Below, one piece after another: positions 1-8,488 of a stretch of DNA of 61,312 nucleotides (positions are counted from its first letter, which is position 1; the number at the start of each line of letters is the position of its first letter). This stretch comes from Peribacillus asahii (GTDB lineage: Bacteria > Bacillota > Bacilli > Bacillales > DSM-1321): positions 1-61,312 of the forward strand of contig NZ_CP026096.1 in the NCBI RefSeq assembly GCF_004006295.1, read 5' to 3'. The notes under the pieces are model-generated. The model was not told the DNA's origin. It was given only the letters and a program-made list of their open reading frames with translations, and ran no database searches. The translations under genes and the position numbers were made by a program.

Positions 1-78
1 AGCAGCACAAGCAACAGTAGATCTTCCTTGCTTTCTTGAAATGATATTTACACTAAAATGAAGTGATGATATATTCAT
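1..78 (-). CDS. Conjugative relaxase, N-terminal 26 codons (continues at window end)
   Basis: Start of the nicking enzyme that cuts oriT. The ATG lies at 78-76 on the minus strand behind a very strong ribosome binding site (AAGGAGGTG, 7-base spacing). The first residues, MNISSLHFSVNIISRKQGRS, match the opening beta strand of MobA/MobL-family relaxases. The frame runs off at base 1. The missing continuation, beginning YRSDEKLYDERNQRS, is found on the minus strand at the other end of the window, so this is one gene cut by linearising a circle. Joined directly the two pieces are out of phase by one base, either an assembly slip at the joint or a real frameshift. It is divergent from the accessory genes at 318-991, with the candidate oriT between them. 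Confidence 0.8.
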   Translation of the reverse strand, partial: MNISSLHFSVNIISRKQGRSTVACAA

Positions 79-317
79 GATCCTGCACCTCCTTATATTA
101 GATAGTAGCCCCTGCGGGTAAAACAACTTTTAATAATTCAAGCGATAGCGAGGATTATTAAAATCAAGATCGAAAATGTAATTTTCGGGCTTCGCAATCA
201 CATAACCATAGTTATGTATAATTGCGCAATGTTACTTCGTACATTGATATTATACCACTTCCCAAATGTTGGTTTCAATGCTATAATGAAGAAAAATATC
301 CATAAGAGGTGGTTTAA
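79..317. other. Candidate origin of transfer (oriT) and divergent promoter region
   Basis: The 239 bases between the relaxase start (minus) and the accessory gene at 318 (plus) hold several short inverted repeats: CGAAAAT/ATTTTCG near 171-190, CATAAC/GTTATG near 203-218, the palindrome ATTGCGCAAT near 220-229, and AATGT/ACATT just after it. Position next to the relaxase and its accessory genes is where MOBQ/MOBL plasmids usually keep oriT. No nic-site consensus was recognised, so the nick position and strand are not assigned. The tail near 240-317 is AT-rich and ends in AAGAGGTGG before the ATG at 318. Confidence 0.45.
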
Positions 318-623
318 ATGGCTCGAAAAAATACAAACGACAAAATCAAAAATCTTCAAGATCAAATGAAGAAATTAGAACAACAATTAAAAGAACAAGA
401 AAAAAAACGAGATGAAGAACTAGGGAAGATTTTCAGAGAAGAATGGGGAATTGAAGATAGTGATACAGCACGTTTAATTATTGAATCATTGAAAAGTGAC
501 GTAGAAAAATTATTGAAATCATCAGAAGATAATACTCCTTCTAACGAAATTAAAAATTCCTCTAATGAATCCGAAAATGAATCTATAAAAAATGAAACTT
601 TAGTTTCTCAATATTCAAGTTAA
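318..623 (+). CDS. Small coiled-coil protein, probable relaxosome accessory
   Basis: 101 residues. The first 40 residues are a charged Lys/Glu/Gln coiled coil, followed by a short GIEDSDTARLIIESL segment and a low-complexity Ser/Asn/Glu tail. Small coiled-coil proteins encoded divergently from MobA-type relaxases often act as accessory factors in the relaxosome, and the location immediately beyond the candidate oriT fits. The start is the ATG behind AAGAGGTGG. The next gene begins 15 bases after its stop, so the two are probably co-transcribed. No family was recognised with certainty; the function is inferred from length, coiled-coil nature and position. Confidence 0.55.
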   Translation: MARKNTNDKIKNLQDQMKKLEQQLKEQEKKRDEELGKIFREEWGIEDSDTARLIIESLKSDVEKLLKSSEDNTPSNEIKNSSNESENESIKNETLVSQYSS

Positions 624-637
624 CAAGGGAAATACAA

Positions 638-991
638 ATGGAACAAAATACATTTGAGGAGTACCAAAAACTTTTAGATAATATCGAAAAACAAAAGAAG
701 AAAAGCCAAGTTCTTAAAGATCATTTAAAGGCTGCTCAGTATAAACATAATAAACAAATAGATTATCAAAAGAATAATCCATTAAGAAGAGAACGTACAC
801 ATCGTTTAGTTCAAAAAGGAGCCTTATTTGAAAAGTATATTGAAGAACATTTAAAAGAGGACATTCACGAAAATTTAACGCCTGAAGATGCGGAATTTTT
901 ATTGGATGTTTTTTCAGATATATTAAAGAAAAATAAGTCCTATGTTTTGAATGCTTGGAGTAATAAAAAGAAAGCAAAGTTAGAAAAATAG
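638..991 (+). CDS. Small basic protein resembling mobilisation accessory (MobC/DUF3847-like)
   Basis: 117 residues. A basic coiled-coil N-terminal half leads into LRRERTHRLVQKGALFEKYI, which resembles the RTHRLxxxGAxxE core of the small mobilisation accessory proteins found beside MobA/MobL relaxases in Firmicutes. The remainder is helical and ends in a very lysine-rich tail. Together with the preceding gene it forms a two-gene plus-strand unit closed by the hairpin terminator that begins inside its last codons. Likely role: helping the relaxase bind or melt oriT. Family assignment is from memory of the motif only. Confidence 0.55.
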   Translation: MEQNTFEEYQKLLDNIEKQKKKSQVLKDHLKAAQYKHNKQIDYQKNNPLRRERTHRLVQKGALFEKYIEEHLKEDIHENLTPEDAEFLLDVFSDILKKNKSYVLNAWSNKKKAKLEK

Positions 992-1027
992 GCTCACTCT
1001 TTATATAAAAAGAGTGAGCCTATTTTT
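985..1027. terminator. Bidirectional Rho-independent terminator
   Basis: A stem of about 18 bp (AAAATAGGCTCACTCTTT with its complement) around a short AT loop, with A-run and T-run flanks. It serves both the plus-strand accessory pair and the convergent minus-strand gene ending at 1026. Confidence 0.85.
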
Positions 1028-2237
1028 ATCTACTAATCTTTATTTCTGTTATTTCCTCAACTTCAAATTCTACTTCTTTTGTAGTTTTATCAATTGAATT
1101 AATAATTCCTTTCAAGTCATTTTCTAAAGAAAAATTCCGTAAATTTTCTATTGTTTTTTCATTAGTCATGGAATAAGCTGCACTAGCTAATCCGATTGAT
1201 TCATTTAAGGTTAACTTATCAGTTTTCATATCAGGAAATTGTTGTTTTAAATCGACTTTCAATTGTTCATTAATTCTTTGATCACTTTGATTGATTTTTA
1301 GGAACCTATCATTAATCTGCGTTTTTTGTGTTTCCAAATTCTCTTTCAAATTTTTATATTCTTCAGGAGATATTTTTTTTTCTAACTTAGCTTGATATAA
1401 AACACCCATATTTTTATTAATCTCATTCTCTATAGATCTAAGATTATTACGCAATTCTTTGTTTTTTTCATAAGTACTTATAGCTGTATCTAATATTCTT
1501 TCTTTGGAGTTTTGAATACGTTCATTGATATGTTTTTGTAGATTTTCTTTATATACTTCTGGAACTAATTTATCTTCAATTTTCGCTTGCTTTTGTGCAT
1601 CTTTAAAGTTCTTTAATACTTCTTTTTCACTCATACTTTTCAAGTGATTTAGGACTTCCAATTGCCCTCTAATTTGTGACGGTAATAAAAGTGGTGAATT
1701 TGAATTTTGAATCGAATTTTCAATATTTTTAGTTTCTATTTTCGGTGTCTCAATCTTTACTTCTTCACCAATACCTTCCCCGTTTATACTCCAAACACGT
1801 TTTGCTGTACTTACATCATATTCTTTTTCAAATTCATTGGTTACTTTAGGTGTTTCAATTTTTACTTCCTGTCCAACACCTTCACCATCTATATTCCAAA
1901 TCCGTTTAGCTTTATCCATACCTTCTTCTGGCTTAACAAGAGAATCTAATTTATTCAAATCAACATGTACTGTTTTTTCATCATTAACGAAAATTACTTT
2001 ATCATTTTGCAAGCCTTTCATTTCAAAAAGGCCCTTTTCTCCATCAATTGAAAATCGTTGATTTTCATATTGCTTAATGATATTGTTCTCTATTTCATTT
2101 ACTACATCATTATGAAGTTGAATAAATTCTGACTCTTTTTGTTTCAATCTTTCGTGAGCCTCAAACATTCTTCTTACTAATGCTTCAATAACCGAGTTTG
2201 CAGCATGTTCAACATCTTTACTTAACGATCTAGACAT
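1026..2237 (-). CDS. Coiled-coil protein with an internal duplication, function unknown
   Basis: 403 residues, cytoplasmic, no signal peptide or membrane segment. Mostly predicted helical with Lys/Glu/Gln-rich heptads. A distinctive internal duplication carries AKRIWNIDGEGVGQEVKIET near residue 110 and AKRVWSINGEGIGEEVKIET about 33 residues later. The start has a good ribosome binding site (GGAGGG). The two copies may bind a partner or DNA, but nothing identifies the function. It is a single-gene transcription unit between the mob accessory operon and the divergent regulator at 2365, and shares that AT-rich divergent promoter region. Confidence 0.7.
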   Translation of the reverse strand: MSRSLSKDVEHAANSVIEALVRRMFEAHERLKQKESEFIQLHNDVVNEIENNIIKQYENQRFSIDGEKGLFEMKGLQNDKVIFVNDEKTVHVDLNKLDSLVKPEEGMDKAKRIWNIDGEGVGQEVKIETPKVTNEFEKEYDVSTAKRVWSINGEGIGEEVKIETPKIETKNIENSIQNSNSPLLLPSQIRGQLEVLNHLKSMSEKEVLKNFKDAQKQAKIEDKLVPEVYKENLQKHINERIQNSKERILDTAISTYEKNKELRNNLRSIENEINKNMGVLYQAKLEKKISPEEYKNLKENLETQKTQINDRFLKINQSDQRINEQLKVDLKQQFPDMKTDKLTLNESIGLASAAYSMTNEKTIENLRNFSLENDLKGIINSIDKTTKEVEFEVEEITEIKISR

Positions 2238-2364
2238 AAAATATCCCTCCTAATATCTTTATTTCAAATTATTTATAGTGTATATTATCAGTATACAATA
2301 CAAATATAAATTTCCGACATTTCGATATTTTTAATTTTTGAAAATTAATGGAGGGCTTAAATGA

Positions 2365-3069
2365 ATGGGATCAGCAACTCGCATAATATCTTATAAAGCA
2401 ACTTTAAGAGTTAAACGTCTCTTAAATCAATACTCAGAAAACCTAAAAACCAGTAAAGCAAAAATTATAAATTATGCATTATATGAAATATTTATTAAAT
2501 ATCCTAATAAAGCTACAACAGCTGCAATAGCTACATACATTACATCAAATAACTTTGATTTAAAAAAAGACAATTATACACTGCACATTCTGATTGATTA
2601 TTATGATCGCTTCCTTGCATTAAAAGAAGAAGTACAAACAATTAATCATATTGAGTATCACGATAATGAATTTTTTGGTTTTCTTCTTTCCTTTTACTTT
2701 GATAAAATTTCTTTTGTACGAAAAAAAAAAGTAAATGAACACTTAAAAAATGATCCTAAACCTTCTCAAATTGGTTTATATTTGAACAAAGAATTAAAAG
2801 ATAGAATCAATAAATTATGTAAGGATTATCAATTAAATGCAGGAATGTTACTATTCGATATTTTAACTGATGTGGATTTAGGAAATTTACCTTTTAAATT
2901 TCTCCCTAATGATGTCGTAATCGAAAGCAAAGAAAAGGAAAGAATCATCATTTATTTACCGCAATATATTCACCAACAACTAAACGAACTCCCTTTAACT
3001 AATTCATTCATTACCGAAATACGTTCAGAACAATATTTGAATAAATTCAACTTAAAAAAGGATAACTAA
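2365..3069 (+). CDS. Ribbon-helix-helix-like plasmid regulator family protein
   Basis: 234 residues. The start was chosen because GGAGGG lies nine bases upstream of this ATG; another ATG four bases earlier is out of frame. The sequence alternates short beta-like stretches (ISYKATLRVKRLL, IGLYLNKELKDRINKL, RIIIYLPQYIHQQLNEL) with helices, the pattern of tandem ribbon-helix-helix modules. It resembles in layout the 249- and 252-residue proteins at 18.8 and 20.7 kb, suggesting a plasmid-specific regulator family. It is divergent from the coiled-coil gene and ends in a hairpin. The targets are unknown. Confidence 0.6.
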   Translation: MGSATRIISYKATLRVKRLLNQYSENLKTSKAKIINYALYEIFIKYPNKATTAAIATYITSNNFDLKKDNYTLHILIDYYDRFLALKEEVQTINHIEYHDNEFFGFLLSFYFDKISFVRKKKVNEHLKNDPKPSQIGLYLNKELKDRINKLCKDYQLNAGMLLFDILTDVDLGNLPFKFLPNDVVIESKEKERIIIYLPQYIHQQLNELPLTNSFITEIRSEQYLNKFNLKKDN

Positions 3070-3081
3070 GTTATCCTTTTT
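3054..3081. terminator. Rho-independent terminator
   Basis: AAAAAGGATAAC-TAA-GTTATCCTTTTT hairpin overlapping the last codons of the plus-strand regulator; it also faces the end of the minus-strand partition operon and could work in both directions. Confidence 0.8.
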
Positions 3082-3091
3082 CAAAATTGTT

Positions 3092-3556
3092 TTAGAGTAA
3101 ATCCTTATTGATTCCTTTAAAAATATTCGACTTTTCTTTTGAATGTTGTATAGAACGTTTTTTCATTATTTCCGCAGATTCTACCTCATCAATCTTACGA
3201 TTAACTGTATCTTCTTCTGTTTCACTTGAAATAACCTTATCGTTCTTATCCTCAATAACTTCCTTTTCACCTTCACTTATACTTTGTTTAGACTCTTCGA
3301 AAATCATTTCATGATTAACACTCAAAACATCTTTATTCTTTAAAGATTCAAATATAAAAGCATTTTTAAACATTTGTTTTTGAATAGTCGGCTCCAGGAA
3401 ATTTTCATTCCCATACAATTCAATGATATGATATAAAACGCTTCGCAAAGAACTAGCTATATTGTCTTGATTATCAAACCATTCATAAAACTCTTTGGAT
3501 TCATTCTCTTTAAATTTCCAATTATATTGAGATCTTGCTTTCTTTTCCTCAGCCAT
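3092..3556 (-). CDS. ParR-like partner of the actin-type partition system
   Basis: 154 residues, lying four bases downstream of the ParM-like gene on the same strand, the classic position of the adaptor that links filament to centromere. The N-terminal 60 residues are basic and helical (a stretch FYEWFDNQDNIASSLRSVLY resembles the dimerising helices of ParR/Alp7R-type proteins), and the rest is acidic and disordered, ending in a basic tail. There is no direct motif proof; the assignment is by operon context. The ATG overlaps closely with the end of the upstream gene, consistent with translational coupling. Confidence 0.6.
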   Translation of the reverse strand: MAEEKKARSQYNWKFKENESKEFYEWFDNQDNIASSLRSVLYHIIELYGNENFLEPTIQKQMFKNAFIFESLKNKDVLSVNHEMIFEESKQSISEGEKEVIEDKNDKVISSETEEDTVNRKIDEVESAEIMKKRSIQHSKEKSNIFKGINKDLL

Positions 3557-3560
3557 AATT

Positions 3561-4748
3561 TTAAACCATCACTACTTCTTGATATTCTTCCTCAAAAAGC
3601 ATATTTCGATTTAGAATATCTAATCCTCTAACATTCATATCAACAGCAAACTCCTTAGGAATCCAAAGAACTTTCGCATCTACATCATCCGCAAATTTCT
3701 TTAAATCCTGATACATATCATCTTTAAATTCAATAGATCCTCCACCGTAAACCGCAATATATTCAGGCTCACTGGAAAGAGTTTTTGTATATTTTCGTTC
3801 AATATCATCTAGAATAAAGTCAATTTGATTAATACGAGCTTCTTTTAAGAACTCTACTGCCATTTTATGATCTTTAGGAAATTCATCTGGTCTTTCAATA
3901 TACTTTGCAAATTGTTGACGATTAATAGTAAGTCCTTTTCTTTCGTCTGCCATTAGCTCAATAGCTTCTTCTACAGCATGACCAACTCCACGTCTTTCAC
4001 CTGTACATTGTTCAGGTCTAGGGTTAACACCTATCGTGTAGATGTATTCAGTTGTTCCTGAACCAATATCAACATGCATAATTTTTGAATCAACAAAAGA
4101 AGATCCATCAATATTATTTAAGCTATATTCTTTAGCAAACTCTTTGAACATATCTTTAGAGCCTTCAAACATGGCATATAAGGCCGGAACTCCTTCTTTG
4201 GTCACTTTAACCTTCGCAAACTCTAATTGGACTGTAACGCTTTCCTCGCCTACGTAAACGATAACAATATGATTTGCATTCGTGAATCTATCTTCTAGAT
4301 GTTTAGCAGTCTTAATATTATGTTGGCTTGCTGGAATTGCACTACTCATCATTACCTGAACATTTAAAGATTTAGGTAACACTCCAGTTTTCTCAAATTC
4401 TTTTTGAACAGCTCTCGCAGCTGCATATCCTAATGTATTTATTAAAGGTAAATCATTACTATGTTTTTCATGAACGGAAATATCCATATTTGATACATCT
4501 TCTGTAGTCTGAATAGCTCTATCGCCTATCATATACAATCCATCACGACGAATTGATTTACTTGAAATATGCACAAGTAATTGATCGATTAAATTAGTTA
4601 CGTTTTTCTTAATATCAGTTTCATGCACATCTGGTTGTCTAGTGATTCTTTTGTAAACACTTGGAATTTTAACAACCTCTTTCATACCTGGTTCAAGAAT
4701 TTTCATTTTATCATTACCTACATCGTTAGCTAATATTAATTTAATCAT
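3561..4748 (-). CDS. ParM/Alp-type actin-like segregation ATPase
   Basis: 395 residues, close to the length of ParM/Alp7A-type plasmid actins. Actin-fold nucleotide motifs are visible: phosphate-1 DVGNDKMKI near residue 9, phosphate-2 HVDIGSGTTEYIYT near residue 226, and the adenosine motif YGGGSIEF near residue 333. Such proteins polymerise into filaments that push sister plasmids apart. It is first in a two-gene operon with the ParR-like gene. A long AT-rich region of TATATAA-type repeats lies upstream and is the likely centromere and promoter. It is most like Firmicute Alp/ParM proteins rather than MreB. Confidence 0.88.
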   Translation of the reverse strand: MIKLILANDVGNDKMKILEPGMKEVVKIPSVYKRITRQPDVHETDIKKNVTNLIDQLLVHISSKSIRRDGLYMIGDRAIQTTEDVSNMDISVHEKHSNDLPLINTLGYAAARAVQKEFEKTGVLPKSLNVQVMMSSAIPASQHNIKTAKHLEDRFTNANHIVIVYVGEESVTVQLEFAKVKVTKEGVPALYAMFEGSKDMFKEFAKEYSLNNIDGSSFVDSKIMHVDIGSGTTEYIYTIGVNPRPEQCTGERRGVGHAVEEAIELMADERKGLTINRQQFAKYIERPDEFPKDHKMAVEFLKEARINQIDFILDDIERKYTKTLSSEPEYIAVYGGGSIEFKDDMYQDLKKFADDVDAKVLWIPKEFAVDMNVRGLDILNRNMLFEEEYQEVVMV

Positions 4749-5139
4749 TTAACATATCTCCCTTTTCTTCATCTTAATTATATTATAACTTATATAATTA
4801 ACTTTATCAATATTTTTTATATACCGTTTATATATTTTTTATATAAATAATATAACTTATATATATAAACTATGTATAAAAAATGATTAAACTCAAAATC
4901 TAAATAAAAATTATATAATTGTTATATAAAATATACACCCTTTATATATAAATAATATATAACTTTTATACAAAAAACACCAAGAAAAAATCTAGGTGTT
5001 AAAAAAATACAACATTTATATAAATTTTATATAAACGTTGTATAAAAAGTATATTATGTTCTTTGAAATAAACGCAAGTTAGAATGAATAATGAATTCAT
5101 GCAAATTAACAAACTAAGACCAAATAATTCGAACATGAG
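4749..5139. promoter_or_regulatory. AT-rich repeat region: candidate partition centromere (parC) and par promoter
   Basis: About 390 non-coding bases packed with variants of TTATATAA/TATATAAA in both orientations (4770-5060). The location directly upstream of parM matches centromeres of actin-type systems, where the ParR partner binds repeats and also autoregulates. Inside it, 4977-5001 forms a hairpin (AACACC...GGTGTT) whose minus-strand 3' side runs into Ts, so transcription toward parM from further upstream may be attenuated there. GAGGTG at 5137-5142 belongs to the next plus-strand gene. Confidence 0.55.
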
Positions 5140-5148
5140 GTGAGTATG

Positions 5149-5562
5149 ATGAATCGGGTCGGAAAATATGCCATTCAAAAAGATATGGACGAAACGGAAT
5201 TGTTGAAAATGGTACTTGAACTTCCGGAAAAAGATAAAATGTTAATGTGGTCAGAGGGGTATATCGACCTTGTTATTGATAAATTGCCGGAGTATGGTAA
5301 GGATATTTTGGTGATTCGCAAAGATAAATGGGAAGATACGAAAGCCTATTACCAAGACCAACTTGAAGACATCCTATCAAAAGAAAAAGTAAAAATGAAA
5401 ATGAAGAGCGAACGAAAAGAATTCGCTCTTTTTGTCATGGAGAATTTTAAGAAGTTTCAATCTTTACTCTTTTTGTGTTATGACGGTAATTTAAAAGATG
5501 TTGATTTAAGAAAATTCATTTACCGGAAGAGATATGGAACAAGAAAAAATTATTTAAAATAA
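5149..5562 (+). CDS. Hypothetical protein, highly charged, 137 residues
   Basis: Not recognised. The start at 5149 is preferred because GAGGTG lies six bases upstream; a GTG at 5140 overlaps that site. The protein is soluble, helical and charged (KMVLELPEKDKMLMWSEGYI, then a lysine-rich stretch and a basic C-terminus). A hairpin-like terminator follows near 5598-5630. It sits alone between the partition centromere and the candidate replication region, and is divergent from parM. The 44 bases after its terminator recur at 40721-40764. Confidence 0.55.
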   Translation: MNRVGKYAIQKDMDETELLKMVLELPEKDKMLMWSEGYIDLVIDKLPEYGKDILVIRKDKWEDTKAYYQDQLEDILSKEKVKMKMKSERKEFALFVMENFKKFQSLLFLCYDGNLKDVDLRKFIYRKRYGTRKNYLK

Positions 5563-6287
5563 GAAAAAAATAAACTATCGGAGTGCTTTAGTTCAACAAG
5601 GAATCACTAAAAGGGCTTGAGTTCCTTTTTCTTTTGCTCAAAAATCAACATTATCGTTTAACAGAGCCAAACTTGTAAAAGGACAAAAAATCTAAAATGT
5701 TTGAATAAAAGAATTCATATTTCAACAACTAAAAAAACGAAAAGAAAGTAAAATTTAGAGTTTCTTGCCTAAATCGTCCATACTTTCGTATCCTTGTACA
5801 AAACTTGCATGAAGACCTATGTTTATCCGAAAAATCAAGATGTGTGTAATCTTTGAATTCAGGGGGCTTCTTTATTTCTTTTCTAGACCTTCTAAACGAT
5901 ATAGTATGTTCCATCATGAGGGATCTCTTGTGTTCTAAAGAAATCAAAATTAGCTAATCCCTCATAACTCTTATTAATTATATTGCCTAAAGGCAAAAGC
6001 AGGGTGAACCCTGCCAATTAGTCTTCAGGATACGGTGTTCAGCTCTTTTCGATTAACTTAGGTGTTCGGATTCGCAAAGGTTCTCACTAACCTTGGAATG
6101 TAGAAGGTTTAAAAATTAACATATGTTAAAACCTTTATAATTCGATTCTAAGTAAGTTTTAACAATTTCATGAGTTTTTGATATTACTAATGTTTTATTG
6201 TTGCTTAAAATCAATTCCATGCAGTTTCAGAAGGGTTGCCCTTTTGTATTAATAATCTATTTAATACTTCTTGACTTAGTGGTCTTA
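5563..6287. other. Non-coding stretch, candidate replication or incompatibility region
   Basis: About 725 bases without a convincing gene. It contains a terminator-like hairpin at 5598-5630, a block at 5622-5665 repeated at 40.7 kb, and a palindrome GCAGGGTGAACCCTGC at 5999-6014 followed by TCTTCAGGA. That same combination recurs at 30.86, 31.72 and 32.44 kb. It lies directly downstream of the candidate replication initiator, so iteron or origin functions are possible. A minus-strand frame of 72 codons at 5729-5947 contains a CxxC pair but has no good ribosome binding site. Confidence 0.4.
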
Positions 6288-7403
6288 TTACCAGACCTCA
6301 TATTCATCTAGATCTGTAATATTTGCTTTAATTTGTTCAATAGATAATCTTTTTCCTTCAACTGAAACTGTTGCTGGCTCTGACACTGGTGTCCTATTAG
6401 AATCTTCTTCTAACCAATTCCATAATGGTACAGCCTTAACAGGTCCAACTGATGCGGTTGCCGATTTACTAGGTTTAGAAGAGCATTCTTTGATTAAGTC
6501 AGTGTAAAGCTTGGTAAATAATGCTGGTACAGTAGTATCAACAGTTCCACCCATACGTAAGAATCTATCTATCTTCCATATTGCTTTTATTGCTAGAAGA
6601 AAGGCTGCTTTATCTGCATTGCTGCCCACACGTAAACCAAGAATAGAAGCATTATTTTTAATTTGTTCATGATATGTATGTTTTTTAATCGCATGATACA
6701 ACTCGAATTGGAATTCGTTTGTATAATAAGTATTTAGGTGTTCAGATTCTTTTTGTTTTTTAGTAGCTTCTATTAATTCTGATTCTATAGAATCCTTAAT
6801 AATATTTTTTTCTTGTTTAGAATTAAAAGATTTAAAAGAGTTAATATTGTTAGAATGCGAGTTTTCGCTCTCTAAGCTTACTCCTTCAAGGGATTCATGA
6901 TTTTGAAGACCTACAAATTGACCTTCAGAAAGACCTTTAGAAAGACCTTCAAAAGCATCTGTTTTATTAGACTTCTCAACTTGTTCTTCTTCAACCGGTA
7001 ACTCATCTATAAAAAATACTTCTTTTAATATTTCTTTAAAATTTTCATGGTCTTTTAACACAAATATGTATTTTCCAGCGCGATCATCGGCTAACCGACC
7101 AACTAGAATTTTCCCAGTTTGCTTTATTGCTTTTACTGCATTATAAACAGTTGTTTTTGATACACCAAGATCTTCCGCAAGTTTATCAGCACCAATTTTC
7201 CATAGACCGCAGCCACTTAATAAGTATGTGATTTTTTCCAAAACTAAGTATTGCTTGTTTGGGAATAGTTCATAAAAACTTTTTCCAGATTCAATTACTG
7301 ACTGCTTGATAGAATTAAGGATTGTATCTTTTTGTTTAGAATTAAGCTTTACACCTTGCATGTATCTTTGTACATCTAAATTGTACGCAGTTAACAATAT
7401 CAT
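6288..7403 (-). CDS. Winged-helix DNA-binding protein, candidate replication initiator
   Basis: 371 residues. Residues about 50-115 form a helix-turn-helix module (KLAEDLGVSKTTVYNAVKAI, then a basic wing KILVGRLADDRAGKYIF). A low-complexity Ser/Glu linker joins it to a second helical domain (FELYHAIKKHTYHEQIKNNA onward) and an acidic tail. Three features argue for an initiator: the two-domain plan with a central flexible linker, the strong attenuator-like hairpin immediately upstream of its ribosome binding site (7433-7470), and a stable RNA fold further upstream, the arrangement by which antisense RNAs control copy number in other Gram-positive plasmids. It could instead be a transcription regulator; no other Rep family protein was recognised in the window. 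Confidence 0.5.
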   Translation of the reverse strand: MILLTAYNLDVQRYMQGVKLNSKQKDTILNSIKQSVIESGKSFYELFPNKQYLVLEKITYLLSGCGLWKIGADKLAEDLGVSKTTVYNAVKAIKQTGKILVGRLADDRAGKYIFVLKDHENFKEILKEVFFIDELPVEEEQVEKSNKTDAFEGLSKGLSEGQFVGLQNHESLEGVSLESENSHSNNINSFKSFNSKQEKNIIKDSIESELIEATKKQKESEHLNTYYTNEFQFELYHAIKKHTYHEQIKNNASILGLRVGSNADKAAFLLAIKAIWKIDRFLRMGGTVDTTVPALFTKLYTDLIKECSSKPSKSATASVGPVKAVPLWNWLEEDSNRTPVSEPATVSVEGKRLSIEQIKANITDLDEYEVW

Positions 7404-7432
7404 TATTTTTCTCTCCTTTTAGAAAGAAAAAA

Positions 7433-7470
7433 GACACTATCCCCTTTTAAAACAGCAAGGAAACAGTGCC
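7433..7470 (-). terminator. Attenuator-like hairpin in the leader of the candidate rep gene
   Basis: On the minus strand GGCACTGTTTCC pairs with GGGGATAGTGTC (12 pairs including G-U) and is followed directly by a T-run, then by the AAAAGGAGAG ribosome binding site of the gene starting at 7403. A terminator inside the leader would stop transcription before the gene unless an alternative fold forms. Confidence 0.65.
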
Positions 7471-7585
7471 TAAAAAAATAAGTATAAGACTTGAAAATAC
7501 TTTAAATATATTTTAAAATTAGTACATATCAATATATATAAACATTGATATGTATTAATTCAAGATACATCTTAATAAGTATTTA

Positions 7586-7680
7586 AAAGGCTTTTGGCGG
7601 CAAAGTGTTTCCCTAGTGAGGTAGGGTAAACGGTTTAGAAGTGCGACCAACACTTCTAAACACGCTGAAAGTCTTTTTTA
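7586..7680 (+). ncRNA. Candidate structured RNA (antisense or leader element) upstream of candidate rep
   Basis: A three-way-junction-like fold: an outer stem between 7586-7600 and 7662-7678, a hairpin GTTTCCCTA/TAGGGTAAAC around 7607-7630, and an 11-bp hairpin GTTTAGAAGTG-CGACCAA-CACTTCTAAAC at 7633-7661. Read on the plus strand the 3' side ends in a T-run (7673-7679), so it could terminate as a separate small RNA antisense to the rep leader. Read on the minus strand the loop presents UUGGUCG, which contains a YUNR turn typical of antisense-RNA recognition loops. No promoter is certain. Confidence 0.5.
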
Positions 7681-7897
7681 TTTCCGTTCGTATTTGTTAC
7701 TTTTATTATAGATTTATCATTCCGCTAAAATCAAGTATTCTAGTAAAAATAGTCAAAAGAACTAGAATTTTGAGGCCTTAATGCCATTAATTACTCGTTT
7801 TCTTAACTAAAAGTCATGTTGACATGACCTTTAGATGCCTTAAGTAGCAGCTTTTTTTAACAAGGGCCGATTAACTTGGTATTAAGATAAAAATTTG

Positions 7898-8488
7898 TTA
7901 TTCAGGCCCAATCAATGAAGATATAATGCTGTCAATTGCTGCAGAAATATTTCCTTTTCGTAATTTATCTACGAAATCACAATAGAGTAGAGTAAGTACT
8001 TTTTCTAAAGTATATCCATGCTCTGGTTGTACTTCCTCCATATCTGCAAGTAGGATTTCACCTCGTAACGCAGCCTTTCTTCGGAACCTTAATTGTAACA
8101 GTTGCATTTTTTGTTCTCGCTTCTGGTGAATGAGTTTAAATACATTTCCCCCTTGTTGCTGTTTTAAATTAGATATCCCTTCAGATTCTCGTTCTAATGA
8201 CGTCAATAAACGGAAAATAGTGAGTGGTTCTGGTTTTTTTTTAGCAAACAACATGAAATCGTTGAATAGAAGATTCATAAGGTCTTCTTGATTAAATTTC
8301 ATTTCTGAAAGTTCCGTTATGTCCTCACAGAATACTTCTGCCCTTAAATATAAGGAAAGAGGAACTTCAATTGTCAAAATAACAGATGACGTCTTTGTCA
8401 TTTTATAAATGATTTTACTCAATAAATCCTTTTCTCCGATAAGTGATAATTCTTCAGCTAAAAAATCAAATTGACTATATTTCCCCAT
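7898..8488 (-). CDS. Hypothetical protein, translationally coupled to upstream DNA-binding protein
   Basis: 196 residues, soluble, predicted mostly helical, with a basic middle (HQKREQKMQLLQLRFRRKAA). Its ATG lies inside the last codons of the preceding gene (ITDGEI-stop), a 14-base overlap that indicates coupled translation and a functional partnership. Family not recognised. Together with the 136-residue protein it forms a two-gene minus-strand unit upstream of the candidate replication region, so a role in replication control or partition regulation is possible but unproven. Confidence 0.6.
   Translation of the reverse strand: MGKYSQFDFLAEELSLIGEKDLLSKIIYKMTKTSSVILTIEVPLSLYLRAEVFCEDITELSEMKFNQEDLMNLLFNDFMLFAKKKPEPLTIFRLLTSLERESEGISNLKQQQGGNVFKLIHQKREQKMQLLQLRFRRKAALRGEILLADMEEVQPEHGYTLEKVLTLLYCDFVDKLRKGNISAAIDSIISSLIGPE

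Noticed and set aside
5729..5947. 72-codon minus-strand frame downstream of the candidate rep gene
   Set aside because: No good ribosome binding site and an unconvincing composition at its end; kept only as a note in the intergenic entry.
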